From Phytophthora quininea (taxonomy: Eukaryota; Oomycota; Peronosporomycetes; Peronosporales; Peronosporaceae): 64,000 nucleotides of DNA. Under the pieces are notes generated by a model. The model worked only from the letters and a program-made list of their open reading frames with translations, had not been told where the DNA came from and searched no databases. The stretch spans positions 1 through 64,000 of the forward strand of contig JAAVTG010000725.1 of the NCBI GenBank assembly GCA_011947345.1. The letters run 5' to 3'. Positions within the stretch are counted from its first letter, which is position 1. Every line of letters starts with the position of its first letter. Positions 34,159 through 44,982 of the stretch are shown here, in pieces. A program made the translations under genes and the position numbers.

Positions 34159-35968
34159 CTACCGCTGACATGGCAACACGACAATCTGTGCCAATCCGCG
34201 ATGAACCTGCGCAACTAGTGATGGCCCAGACATCAGATGCCCATCGACGCACAATCTATCGGAGGCATGTGCTGGCTGGAGTTTTAGAGCTCTTGTCCCG
34301 ATCTGTTGGACTGCCGATCGATCGAGATGTTTCCCAGACTCGAGAGAGAAGAGCATTCGCCAAACTTCGCTTCGAGGGTGGGTGCCGTCGATGACAGTGA
34401 TGTACGTGTAGCCATCGCCAAGCTGCGCGCTGGGAGCGACAAATGCCGATGGTGTGGCGTGGCTGGTGTTGTTGATCCAAGCACTTCGAAACGGACCATG
34501 CAGTTCTACCCACTTTCCTCGTCCTAAGTCGGACGAAAAGAGCTCTTGACCAGGAAGTTGATCACTCTCCTCTTCGTCAGATTCTTGCTGAAAATATTGA
34601 GGTGGTTGGGCATCGTCGGAGTCGTGGCGTAAGTACCAAATTCTACCCAAATATGTTGGTGTCCTTGCCACGTGCTGACCCACAGATTTTGCCAAGTGCA
34701 GATCGACCAGCACACGAGATGCCAAATGGGCAGGAACGGCGGCCTGGTCTTCTTCTTCCGACAAAGCCCATTCCAGTTTAAGGAACGAATAGCGCGTCTC
34801 AGTTCCATTGCAAACAGAGGTGAGATCCAGATCCTGCGGTCTGCCCTTGACAAGCGTGAACGCTGCATTCTCCAGATCCAAACATTCGTGGCTCTGGCTT
34901 GCAATTGAAGCTGCAAGGCCATTCGAAGACATTTTGTCAGCAGGTAAGATCCCTAGTGGCTGTCGAATCGCCTTCTTCCAGTCCGGTCTCGCCATTAAGC
35001 CTTGAATGACTGAGAAAGAAACAAAAAGGTGCCTGTCAGTGACGATAAAGCACAAAATAAGCGAGTATGGTCGAATACTTACACTCGTGGAGATAGCTAT
35101 CGCCTCCAGTTGCAACGACGCACTCGAATCGATCGAGTGGCAACTCTGTGGCGATCTCGCGGAGTCGCTGAGAGTCTGCAGTGATCTCGACTGTCGTCTC
35201 GATGTTGGCGACTCGAAACATGGGTGCTACAAACTGCTCGTACTTGCAGAGACCTTCGTTCGGGTCGACCAATACTCGAAACTTCCGTAAGGAACCAGAC
35301 AGGTTGTCCTCGGGATTCATGAAGGCCAAATGTTTCATGTCCTCCGGAACTTCGCGTCGAGGGTCTGCAAACCTGTTGAGTGCGTGGTGCAGCTGAGTGA
35401 CTCGCTCAATCTCGTCGCCAAAGAACCGGAACGTCCATTCACGTAGATGTCGTTCAGTCGGCAAGTTGTCTTTGTGATGCAGATGGAGATGGTGGTGGTA
35501 GGTCTGGTCAGGTGGACATGCATACAGTGCAAGAATGTAGACTCTGCGAGGCACGATCGAGCGTCGACAGAGCGGCTGGGCGTCTGCTGTTTGCAAATGC
35601 GCACCTAGCACCTCTTGCCACGCCAGCTTGAGGAAAATCGGGTCGCGGGACTCCTCTCCTTCCGAGCTGCTGCTGCTCGTAGATGCCTTGTCACTATTGC
35701 CGGTAGTTGCGACCTTCTCACTGCTGCCACTTGGTGAAGTTTTCTCGCTGCTTGTAGATTGTTGGCCGTGCGGAGCGTCCACCTTCTTCCTTTTGGTTCG
35801 TCTATTGGGCACGATACGAAGCGTGCAGTGTGTTCTGGAGAAGTCGAACTGTACCAGCGGGTGCTGCGCATGCTGAGAACGTCGGTGCAGCCATGCGAAT
35901 CGCTCCTCCGGAGGCTGAGTGCTCTCTAGGTGAATGTACTCGAGCAGTTCGGACAGGGAGGTTGCCAT
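34159..35968 (-). CDS. Sphingosine-kinase-like pseudoenzyme
   Basis: ATG at 35968 in a good context. Exon 1 is 35968-35083 and exon 2 is 35009-34159, with a 73-bp intron (gtaagt...ctcag) at exactly the same codon position as in the sphingosine kinase gene at 43233. Overall similarity to that gene is clear (e.g. HALNRFADPRRE, IQGLMARPDW, DGYTYITVIDGTHPR). The phosphate-binding LVNPVSGQGKA has become LVDPNEGLCKY, GGDGSLYE has become GGDSYLHE, PGGSGNGLA has become PADKMSSNGLA, and the IADVDIGSEKLR block is gone. A Ser-rich insert lies near residues 75-115. The frame itself is intact. Kinase activity is therefore unlikely; a regulatory or scaffold role, or early decay, is inference. It converges on the channel gene with a 24-nt gap. 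Confidence 0.85.
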
Positions 35969-36341
35969 GGTGTGTGGAACGAGGTGAATTCAGGAATACC
36001 AGCGCTTCAAGTTTGCTCTGCACCAAGTAGCGTAGCCATGCAGTACAGATGGCCATAACGTCTGCGGAAACTGAAGCACGTCACACGTTTCTGCTTGGTG
36101 ATCAACATAGGTCATGAAAGGACGTGTCCGTTAGCTGTCGTCTGGTTGGGATGCGGTAAGTCTGTCCTCAACAAAGCGCAGCGCGCCGTCCAGTGAATTC
36201 CTGCGGCGCTAAGATATGTGGCCGACTGTTTCGCACGGGATCCCATATTTGTTGTCCGCATTAAGGACTTGCGCTGCGATTAGAAGTTGAGCTGTTGCGA
36301 TATTCGACGCCAATCTCTCGACTGCAAAATTTCCTTTTCAT

Positions 36342-36940
36342 GTGCTCACTACCTCGCACTGTGTGCTTGGTGACATTCACTGGGTTTCGATCGGCTCACA
36401 TTTCAGAAATGGCACTAGAGATGGCGAGCATATTCGGGTGCAGGCCATCCTGAACCACTCCAACTACTCGAAGGACGTTGACGGTGCCAACGACTTCATG
36501 GTGTTGAAGCTTATGAAAACAGGCTTGAACCGGCCTGTGAAGCTCGCTGCAGCCGACGACTCGGATTTTGACGCGGTAAATGGGCGGCTACAATGGGCTG
36601 GGGCTGGGACGCAGAGCAGAACGGCTCGTATTCCGACGAACTGCAGGGCCTTGATGTCCAACTGGCTAGTGACGAAGCTTGTGCCAAGCACGCGACCGTC
36701 TACTTCAGTATGGTGTGCGCCGGAGGAGTTGTGAACAAAGGTTCGTGCACCGGAGACTCGGGTGGTCCGCTCATTGTATGCGGAGCCAACTCAACCGATG
36801 ATGTCGTGGTGGGGCTGGCGAGCTGGGCGGAGAACGAAACGTGCGCGAGGGCAGGCTACTATGACGTCTATTCTCGCGTGTCAAGTGCTCGTCAGTGGAT
36901 TGATTCCGTGACAAAAGGCAACAACACATGCATCAATTAA
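36342..36940 (+). pseudogene. Trypsin-like serine protease (glucanase-inhibitor family), 5' part lost
   Basis: Begins mid-domain with VLTTSHCVLGDIHWVSIGSH. The chymotrypsin-fold triad is present: His at 36357-36359, Asp at 36492-36494 (NDFMVLKL), Ser at 36758-36760 (GDSGGPL). A one-base loss near 36583 splits it between VNGR and MGWGWD. The C-terminus (YYDVYSRVSSARQWID) is normal. No signal peptide, propeptide or IVGG-type activation site can be read upstream, where 35969-36341 is degenerate, so the gene is truncated at its 5' end. In Phytophthora this family includes inactive relatives that inhibit plant endoglucanases; here the triad itself is intact. Confidence 0.65.
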
Positions 36941-37006
36941 ACGATCGAATAAATGCTGTGGTTTTCAACGGCACGGGTATACACTTGGTGGAGGCACCTT
37001 GCTGTT

Positions 37007-37849
37007 TCAGAAGCGAAAGCAGTTGATTTCGACTGTGTCGGGGTACTGTTTCTTGAGGATGCCAATCACAACCGTCAGTGCTGTGACCGCCGAGACTGCG
37101 ATGCCTGCTATTTCGCCGGCCCCCATTCCTGAGCCGCCACTTCCTGACGACGAAGATGTATGGACGTTGTCTGTGGCTGGAGCGATGGTGCTCTCTGTGC
37201 CTGTTGCTGATGTAGCTTTTGGCGTGTCGGTCGTCGTTGATTCTCCCTGAGAACTGCTACCTGGGTCTGTTGAAGTGACTGCAGCCAGCGGTGCTGCTGT
37301 GTTGCCTTGGTTAGTGAACCACTGGACCTCATTCTCGCACGCCTCGGTGTTAACTGCCGCTTGGTCTGCGTGGTCCGTCGACAAGAAGAGGTCGTCAGGT
37401 GAGCACGCTTTCGACGTGAAATACTGCACCGTGGCCGACCCATTGCTTTCAATCTTTGCCACAACCCAGTCGGTGTAACCAGCTTCGCACTTCCCTGACG
37501 CGAGATAAGCTCGAGCGTAGGCAAAGTTCGAGCACACGCTGTCGTGGTAGACCGCTAGAAGAATGTACACGGAGCTGCCGAAGCGTTTCCAAATTTCGTT
37601 CTGGTAGTCTTGCGTACATGTCGTCACGGCAACTCCGTCGTACAAACCGTTGGCGGATGCAGCACAACTAGAGTTCGTGCATTCGCCTTGAGTGTCTTCG
37701 TTCACTTCGATTCTGTACGGAGTGTTGCTGCAGGAAGTGTCCGCGTCGTAGTAGTGCGTCGTGACCGAGTACGTCATTGCAGCCACGTCCAGTACGTTGA
37801 GTGTTGCTAGAGTGAGCACCAAAATGAACACGCATACGAGATGATGCAT
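37007..37849 (-). CDS. Secreted single-pass surface protein with Cys-rich ectodomain
   Basis: 280 residues from the ATG at 37849, chosen because it opens a signal peptide (HHLVCVFILVLTLATLNVL). The ectodomain (about residues 26-195) has at least eight Cys, in spacings such as DTSCSNTPYR, TQGECTNSSCAAS and ACSPDDLF, plus N-glycosylation sites. A Ser/Thr-rich stalk (about 200-250) leads to a hydrophobic helix (GEIAGIAVSAVTALTVVIGIL) and a short tail. The ectodomain resembles that of oomycete TKL-type receptor kinases, but no kinase domain follows. The ORF upstream to 37918 is only an in-frame extension. It converges with the protease remnant (66-nt gap). Function unknown. Confidence 0.75.
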   Translation of the reverse strand: MHHLVCVFILVLTLATLNVLDVAAMTYSVTTHYYDADTSCSNTPYRIEVNEDTQGECTNSSCAASANGLYDGVAVTTCTQDYQNEIWKRFGSSVYILLAVYHDSVCSNFAYARAYLASGKCEAGYTDWVVAKIESNGSATVQYFTSKACSPDDLFLSTDHADQAAVNTEACENEVQWFTNQGNTAAPLAAVTSTDPGSSSQGESTTTDTPKATSATGTESTIAPATDNVHTSSSSGSGGSGMGAGEIAGIAVSAVTALTVVIGILKKQYPDTVEINCFRF

Positions 37850-37893
37850 TTTCTCCCTTGTTTCCGCTTGGCCAAGTCTTGAACAAGGATGTC

Positions 37894-37905
37894 TTTGCGA
37901 AATGA
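37894..37905 (-). promoter_or_regulatory. Oomycete initiator-like site
   Basis: Minus strand reads TCATTTCGCAAA, matching the YCATTYY initiator, 45 nt upstream of the ATG at 37849. Confidence 0.55.
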
Positions 37906-38432
37906 GTTGTTGTTGCATGCTTGGTCATTCTGGACTGCTCGCGTGTCCGTCGCACTATCAAGAAAAGTAGGCAATGGAAAAATAGTTGACGATTGAACAC
38001 TGCTTCATGTTTTTCTTTGGAGTCCTGTACAAGGTGGTTGCATACCCACTCGAAGCAAAGTCGGTAGTCGAGGCTAGTGGTCTTGAGCGTCTTGAACGGG
38101 ATCAAGCTGGTCGAACAGTAAAAAGTCAAGTGTGAGCTGTTGCTCATATCTTTACGCGATTCCGGACTTGCAGATCGGAGCAAGTGAACGTTTTTCATAG
38201 CGAACGATTTAGTTTTTATTGCGGCTATTGGTGTTGCTAGTGGTGACGGCGCATGTGTGGGTTGTTCATCCCGTGAAGGTCGTGAGGACTGGAGGTTTTC
38301 CCCACGATAGTGGAGTTTGTCCTTCAGAGGTTTATCCAACACAATCGATTTCGCAAGTGTTTTGAATCAAAACTTTTGATAAATCGCGCGCGAAATAGTT
38401 TATATTTTCCATACAAACATCAAGTAATTGCC

Positions 38433-40300
38433 ATGGAGAGCACGTCGCCGACGTCCAAGCGGTCGCCGTCTGGCGGCGCGTCTTCGCCCTCCAGCAAGAA
38501 GCGGCGGCTGTCTGCTTCTCCTCAAGACGGAGCTGTACGTGACGGTACGCTCCGCATCGTGGCGGAGATGCTGCGAGCCGAGAACAAGACGCTGCAAGGC
38601 GAGCGGGAGGCGCTCGAGAAGGACAAGCAGACGCTGCAGAAGCGACTGGAGAAGAGCCAAGAGAGCTTGAGGACCCTCGAGGACGACGTGGCGCGCGTGT
38701 ACAAGCAGAAGCAGACGGAGGTGGACGCTCAGAGACGCTCGTTCAAGCAGGAGAAGCTCCAGTTGCTGCAACAAGTGCAACTTTTAGAGTCTCAGCAGCG
38801 TCCAGGAGGACAATTGAAGGACAATTTCATGTCCAAGGAGACGACCAAAGAGATGGATAAGTTTCTCAAAAGCTGCGAGCAGTGGCAGGGCAGACTGACG
38901 ACGTTAAGTGGCCACTTGCAGACCCAAGCGGCCAAATTGGAGACCCAAGAGGTGGGGAGCATAGTGAGGGACCTGGTGACGAGCGTAGAGATGCAGACGA
39001 TGCACAGGGAGCTGGAGACGAAGGAGCAGCTGCTGCAGTGGGCCAAGTGGATGCAGGAGGAGACGGAGATGTGTCTCAAGGACTGGACCCGCAGTCGCCA
39101 GGAGACGGAGGTGTTTGAGGCCATGGAGAGGCAACTGACGGACGACCGCGTGGTGGAGCTGGAGACGCAGCTAGCGCAGAAGCGCACGATCGAGCGCGAG
39201 AAGGAGATGGAGCTGTCGTCCTTGAGGGCCGATCAGGACGAACTGCTGCGGTCCACCCATGCTGTGCCTAAGGAGGAGTGGGAAGCGCTCGTAAAAGAGA
39301 AAGAAGCGATGGCTGTAGAACTAGAGAAGCTGAAAGAGGAGAGGAAACAGCAGGACGAACAACTTGAGCGCGTGACGGAAGATCGAGAGAGTTTGAAGCA
39401 GCAGACGCAGAGTCTGGTGGAGGAGAGACACAAACTGCGTGAGCAACAGGAGACGCGTGAGTTCGAAGCGACCGCGCTGAGTGTAGAAACAGAGAAGGAG
39501 ATGACAAAGCTGCAGGAGCAGCTGCAGACGGCAAAGAAGAGAGACGCACAGATGTTGGCGCTGCTAAAGACTGCGGAGAAAGAGACTGAGAAGCACAGAC
39601 GTAGAAAGGAGGAGCTCAAGATCCTATACGCCAAGTTCAGCTCCACGATGGATGACGTAGCAGAGAAGACGATGAAAATCGAGGAGTTAGAACAGGAGAT
39701 CGACGAGCTGAAGAGCAATTTGCAGACGCAAAAGCAGCAGTTCGAAGAAGCGCTAAAGGAGGTCGAGACGAAGGCTGAGGACGTTCAAGCCAAGAAAGAA
39801 CAGCTCGAACTACAGCTTGCCCAACTGCATCACGACCAATCGGATCTGTTGGCGGCTAACAGTCAACTGAATGAGGTGAAGAAGCAAGTTGCTGAGCTTA
39901 GTGGCCGTGAAGCTCGCCAGAAAAAGTTGACGAGCAGTATGCAGGCAGAAATCGCTGGATTAAAGGCACAGAACGAGGCACTGCAGCGCCGTAAACTCCG
40001 TCGCGAACAGCAAAGCGTTGGGCAGGAGTCTGTCGAGGGCGATAAGCAGAACGTTCATGGCGGCGATGCCACCAAGGAGGCACTGCAGCTTTTCATTAGA
40101 CGCTACCAGGCTGCTGCCGAAGAAAAGTGCAGTCTGCTGCTCCAGAAAGTAGGGGAGCTAGAGGAACACAAGACGTCGACGCAGAAGCAGGCGCGCAAGT
40201 CGTGCGATCTGTTGCGCAAATGCACGCAAACCAACTCCTGCGACGACTCGCTGCGCGCTCTCTACTGGACGTCATGGCGACCTTGGAAGCGCTACCGTGA
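38433..40300 (+). CDS. Long coiled-coil protein with N-terminal nuclear localisation-type region
   Basis: ATG at 38433 (MESTSPTSKRSPSGG). Residues 1-30 are Ser/Pro-rich with KR and KKRR clusters like a bipartite nuclear signal. From about residue 45 to 600 the protein is almost pure coiled coil, with Glu/Gln/Lys-rich heptads. The open frame runs to 40430, but its last ~45 residues (WTSWRPWKRYRD) look unlike a coil. A one-base loss near 40270 would instead give LRALLDVMATLEALP and a stop at 40300, which fits better, so 40300 is taken as the end. No catalytic domain or RING is visible. BRE1-like or centrosomal/kinetochore scaffolds are possible, none supported. Confidence 0.7.
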
Positions 40301-40484
40301 TCCAGGTTTGAAGTGGCCTACTGACCTCCACATCGCAGTGCAGACAGTGATATTTATCCTCAATCAGTGCAGCATTCCACCATGGCCGCCATTGTATTCT
40401 CGTAGGCGTGGCGAGCCCTGCCTGATGTAACAGTTTTGAAGCAAATGAAAGTATGAGTCAGTGCTTTGTCTGGGACCAGACTAC

Positions 40485-41562
40485 ATGTCGAAAGAACTAC
40501 TGACGACGAAGGAAATGGCTCGTGGGGCTTCTAGTGCTGACTGTGCTGTGCTCAGAGACAAAGTGGAGCTGCCAGATGACATTGCAGAGCTCTGTGCTTT
40601 CCTTGGTGATGAAGGAGTGCAAGAAGAGGAGTTGGCCGACATCGGGGTCTCCACGCCAGTCCAAGGAGCTTTGCAACGCAAGAAGAAACACATCCAGCGT
40701 CTGAAAGGAGAGACCCGAGCCTTGAAGCACGATCTCAAACGGAGCCGTCAAGTTGGACGCGAGTTGGAGAGCGACCTCGCGCGTTTGCAGCGCCAGCGAC
40801 GCAGAGAGCGCGCACACTCACCGAGTTCTTGGCGACCTCCATGTGCAAAAGCGCAAAGCTGCCAACACGCAGCAAACGTACGAACGCTTTCAGTTGGAAA
40901 TGACTCGACTGAAATCCGACTGCGTAAAGAGCAGCATGTTCATGAGCGCGATGAGGTATCTGCAGTTGTAGAAAGGCTGGTAGGGTCTGTAGAGCTGTCC
41001 GTAGCCTCGGAAGTCGCTGCTCAGCGCATGCAACAAGAGTTGACGCGGTCGCGATGCAAGCGGGAAGAGTTGCAGAGGCAGCATCGCTGCTTGGGGATGA
41101 GGTACCACGACTCGAAGTTACAGTCCGTCGCTAACCAGCAGCGTTTGAAGACGCAGCTCCACGACTGTCAGCAGCAGCTTCGCCATCAAGTCACGACCGC
41201 CACGCAGCAGCAGCACGAGCTCACTTGCAAGACGCTCTGCCTGGAGCGCATGAGTCTCGCCAGTATTGCGCTGCTGAACGAGCTTGGCACTAAAATCGAC
41301 CAGATCCGCCAGCTCGAAGCCGAGCGCGACCAGTGGCATTAACAAGCGCGCCAACTTCAACACGATCGGGACGAGCAGCGCCGCCAGCAGAACCTGCTGC
41401 AGGCCGAGATCCTGCAGCTGCAGAGCCACCTCCGCGTCGCGCAGTTGGGCGAGCTCCACAGTCAGCAGCAGCTTCGGACCGCCCGCTTGGCTATTCAAAG
41501 CAGCCAACCTCCAGATGCTCGACAAACTGCACGGGTCAAGGCGGATGGAGATAAATAGGAGG
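40485..41562 (+). CDS. Second coiled-coil protein, frame broken
   Basis: Starts at ATG 40485 (MSKELLTTKEMARG). Heptad-rich from about residue 80 (GALQRKKKHIQRLKGETRALKHDL). Near 40810 the coil passes into another frame (VLGDLHVQKRKAANTQQTYERF) and back near 40915 (LRKEQHVHERDEV), so two indels are present. At 41340-41342 a TAA interrupts a coil that goes on in the same frame for ~72 codons (QARQLQHDRDEQRRQQNLLQ...) to a TAG at 41560. The stop may be a real nonsense mutation or a base error. Gene type and position suggest a relative of the coiled-coil gene just upstream. No function inferred. Confidence 0.5.
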
Positions 41563-41574
41563 CTATTTATTTCG

Positions 41575-42057
41575 TCAAAAAGGCTGCGGACTAGGAGCTG
41601 CTCTGGTCCTGCGGCGGCGAGTACCGACAGGGTCTTGTACGGGCGTAAATCTCGTGCTCGGGGGCGACCAGAAGCCTGCGAGCGGGCAGAAGGCCTGCTG
41701 TCTCTGCAGTCTCGGGTGCGCTCTCGGACACGCTCTCCAGTCGAGTGTGTTTTGCTCCTGTTCCTGTTCCTGCTCCTGCTCCGAGCTCTCTGTGGACGAA
41801 GTGGAGGACGCAGAGCGATGACATGCTCGTCGGAAGTGTCTGTGTCTGTGTCCGACTTCTTCTGTCCCCATGCGCTCGATGCGCTTCCGCCACGACTGCA
41901 GCAGGCACGGCAGCGGCACGGCGTTCTCCTGCGAACTTGACTCGGAGACGCCGAACTTGCTGTCGAGGCAGCGCGCCCGCATGCGCGCTCGGAACTGCTG
42001 CACGCGCTGGCACATAGGACTGTTACTGTCGGACGGAGACTCGACGGGGCCAGGCAT
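41575..42057 (-). CDS. Hypothetical Arg/Ser-rich protein
   Basis: ATG at 42057 opens MPGPVESPSDSNSPMCQRVQQ, followed by LPCLLQSWRKRIERMG and an Arg/Ser/Glu-rich low-complexity tail (a run of EQ repeats near 41770). It is tail to tail with the coiled-coil gene. The other two frames across the tail are also open, so the C-terminal frame is uncertain. No family recognised. Confidence 0.35.
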   Translation of the reverse strand: MPGPVESPSDSNSPMCQRVQQFRARMRARCLDSKFGVSESSSQENAVPLPCLLQSWRKRIERMGTEEVGHRHRHFRRACHRSASSTSSTESSEQEQEQEQEQNTLDWRACPRAHPRLQRQQAFCPLAGFWSPPSTRFTPVQDPVGTRRRRTRAAPSPQPF

Positions 42058-42586
42058 CTTGCGAAGTGTGCGAAGTGGTTCTGCTGGTCCGTGCTCGGGT
42101 TCGATAATGGAGCGGACTGGGAAGAGTTGTTGACGCGGGAATGATGGTAAACGCGAACCTGTGATAAATGATACATGGACGCGGCTATGGCTATGTATAT
42201 CAAGTGTGACAGGAATCCGGAACACAACGCCGCGACTTGGCTTGACTCTATTATAGCGGGCCATGCTGGTTGACTTGACCTCGAGGACGACGACGTTGGT
42301 CCGACAGTTTGTGAACAGCAGCAAAGAGTTCTATGCCTTAAGTTACGGCTGAGAATGATCATGCTCGCGGTTTGAGTCCGTTGTGGCCATGTTGACGAAG
42401 CTCGTCGGCTGTTTCAAACTGGTGGTGGTCGTCATCAATCTCGGAGCATGATTGATGGCGCCACACTTTTTTTTCCTTTGCTGCTCGACTGCAACCAGTT
42501 GCAGGTGCTGCTGGCCAGGTCTTGCCGAGGAATGTTGGGCCGATCGAGCACTTGCTCGATGCGCTGACCGACCAAGAAATAGGAAA

Positions 42587-42790
42587 TCAGAATTTTGGGG
42601 TAAAAAGTTGAGCGAGTTTGTCCACAGGAGCTGCCGCTGCTTCACACATTCCGAGCAGCAAGACAGCAACTATTTCGAGAGTTATTTGGCCACGGAGCAC
42701 ATGATGTCGCTGGCCTTCTTCAGGCTTCAACCCAGTGGACGTTGGCGTGGGTCCAACATAGCGAACCATCGGTTTGGCCACGAAGGTCAT
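42587..42790 (-). CDS. Small single-pass hypothetical protein
   Basis: 67 residues from an ATG at 42790: a polar N-terminus (MTFVAKPMVRYVGPTPTSTG) and one hydrophobic helix (ITLEIVAVLLLGMCEAAAAP). The composition is gene-like and resembles small organelle membrane proteins, but I do not recognise it, and a downstream exon cannot be excluded. Confidence 0.4.
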   Translation of the reverse strand: MTFVAKPMVRYVGPTPTSTGLKPEEGQRHHVLRGQITLEIVAVLLLGMCEAAAAPVDKLAQLFTPKF

Positions 42791-43232
42791 TAGGTTAAGC
42801 AAATCGTCTCCTTGACGCGGTGATTAGTGGCGCTTCCAGAGCACAGTGCCATCATCCTGTAAACGAGCACTGCGCTTTCCCCTTCATTCCCAAACTTGCT
42901 ACGCGGACAGCACACACCTCGATCTCAGCTCTCAAGTAGAGCACGTAGCCAGTGGGGAAAATGGACGCACCAAGATCGACCTAGCCAACTCGACGCGACG
43001 ACACATGCGACTTCATGCGGGAGACAAGCTTTGTCACTACTCGCCTCACTGCGGAGGCGAACCACCAGCCAGCCTCCACCGCCGATCTCGCTTGCTCCAT
43101 CCTGCTTACGGTGTTCGTCGATGACGCCGTCAGCACATACTCTCTCCAAGTCACTCGAGTTTTAGTCAAAAACCAAGGCGATCGATTGTCACTTCGGAAT
43201 TTTCAAGAAGCGCCAAGAAGCTGCGTCAAGTC

Positions 43233-44880
43233 ATGACCGACGGCCCCTTGTCCGCTGTGCTGCAGCAGCTGCAGCTGGAGCAAGTGGTCAAGTCGCTCTT
43301 CGGCCGCAGCCACCAGCCCGTGCGGTTCCGCCTCACGCCGTCCGACCTGCTCGTCGAGAGCGCCGCGACGTCGTCGCTGAGCCTCCAGCTGCCCTGGTCC
43401 TCCGTACTGGGCGCCCACCTGCTCACCGCCGACGGCGTGCACTTGGAAGCGGACGCGACTGCCTCAGTACCAGGCGATGGCAACTTCCTATTGGGCGTCT
43501 TTGCGTGCCCCAGCAAGAGCCACAAGCCCAAGACGCTGCGCAACCGTCGACTAAGCGAGTTCTTCTTCAAGTTCAGTGGGCAGCAGATGCAGCAGGTTCT
43601 GCAATTGCAAAGAGCCATCAACTTTGTAGCAGACCCGAGGCAGCAGCAGCAAGTCCAGCAGCTGACGAGTCTGGACGAGCTGCAAGTGGTGGATACTAGA
43701 AAAAGGAAGTTCCTGGTGCTGGTGAACCCCGTGAGTGGCCAAGGCAAGGCCACGCAGATCTACGAGAACAAAGTGGCACCCATCTTAAAGTTCGCCAATG
43801 TGGAGACGGAGGTGAAGATGATGGAGAGGCAGAACCACGCCATGGAGGTGGTGCAGGAGCTGCCCCTTGGCGTCTACGACTGCGTGGTGGCAGTCGGTGG
43901 AGACGGCAGTCTCTACGAAAGTAAGTTGTGCCAGGAGGATGGTATTTCGTGCAAAGAATTAATATTTTGTTGTTGCTTGCAGTCGTTCAGGGACTGATGA
44001 AGCGGCCGGACTGGAACGCGGCGATTCGGCAGCCGATCGGCATCATCCCGGGAGGCTCCGGTAACGGTTTGGCCCACTCGATCGCTCACCAGAGCGAGGA
44101 GAAGGGCAAGCCCATCAATGCTGCGTTCATTCTCGCCAAAGGTCTTCCGCACGACTTGGACATTACTTCAGTCCGCAATGGGAAGGAGACGACGTACTCT
44201 TTCTTGTCGCTGGAGTGGGCGTCCATTGCGGACGTCGATATCGGATCTGAGAAGCTGCGTGCTCTCGGTGGAATGCGCTTCACGGTGACGTTTGTGAATC
44301 AATTGCTGTTCCAAAGACCAGAGTATCCTGGTAAGGTTTGGTATCTCGAGGAGACGGAGGAGGACGTGCCTCGCTACTTTGAGCAGCACAATGAGAAGGA
44401 AACAGAGCTGCCAAAGATGGATCTGTTTGATGGAGAAGGTCAAGGCCCACTGGAGATGGCAGAACCATCTAGTGAAGGAGATAAAGCAGACGCGCAGGGT
44501 GCTAACGGTAAGTGGAAGGAGCTGGGCGGTCATTTCCGCATCGTCTGGGTGATGAACGTCTCGCACGCGGCTTCCGACGCCCACATGGCACCCGGCGCAG
44601 AGTTTGACGACGGATACAACTACATTACCTTCATGGACGGATCTCACCCGCGTAAGGACTTACTGGCCATGCTGTTGGCCATCGAGACGGGCGAGCATGT
44701 CGCCAAAAGGGCGTGCAGCAAGTGCGCACGAGGGCTTTCAAGATTATGCCCGAGCGGCCGGACGACCTCATGTGTGTGGACGGAGAAGTGGTGGAAGGCC
44801 CGTACTTGGAGGCGCAAGTGCATCGTGGACTAGCGCGGATCATGGCAGTGCCGCGCTGGGAAAGCAAGAACCAGAGCTGA
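43233..44880 (+). CDS. Sphingosine kinase (diacylglycerol-kinase catalytic family)
   Basis: ATG at 43233. Exon 1 is 43233-43920, then a 62-bp GT-AG intron (43921-43982), then exon 2 to a TGA at 44880. It phosphorylates sphingoid bases to the 1-phosphate, using ATP. Hallmarks: LVLVNPVSGQGKA (nucleotide loop), VAVGGDGSLYE (catalytic Asp), GLMKRPDW, GIIPGGSGNGLA, and SLEWASIADVDIGSEKLRALG, the conserved block that marks sphingosine rather than other lipid kinases. A low-complexity acidic insert lies around 44360-44500. Near 44705-44711 (aaaaggg) one base is lost: the raw frame stops at 44833, while the -1 phase continues VQQVRTRAFKIMPERPDDLM and VHRGLARIMAVP, matching the paralogue's C-terminus. 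Confidence 0.92.
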
Positions 44881-44982
44881 GTCGCTGACGTTTGCATTCG
44901 TTCCTTGAAAACACTGTCGTAACGGCTTCGTATTGATAGTTGCCGTACGTTCTCGCATTGGGTGTTGTGGGTCTCAGCAGCT

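Noticed and set aside
39233..39718. 161-residue Ser-rich minus-strand frame
   Set aside because: Pure antisense shadow of the coiled-coil gene (Glu/Leu codons read backwards as Ser/Phe).
38433..40430. BRE1-type E3 ligase identity for the long coiled coil
   Set aside because: No RING finger or other catalytic domain can be seen in any frame near the C-terminus.
41118..42362. 414-residue minus-strand frame
   Set aside because: Its 3' two-thirds are antisense to the coiled-coil gene and reflect that gene's codon bias; only the part near 42057-41575 was kept, at low confidence.
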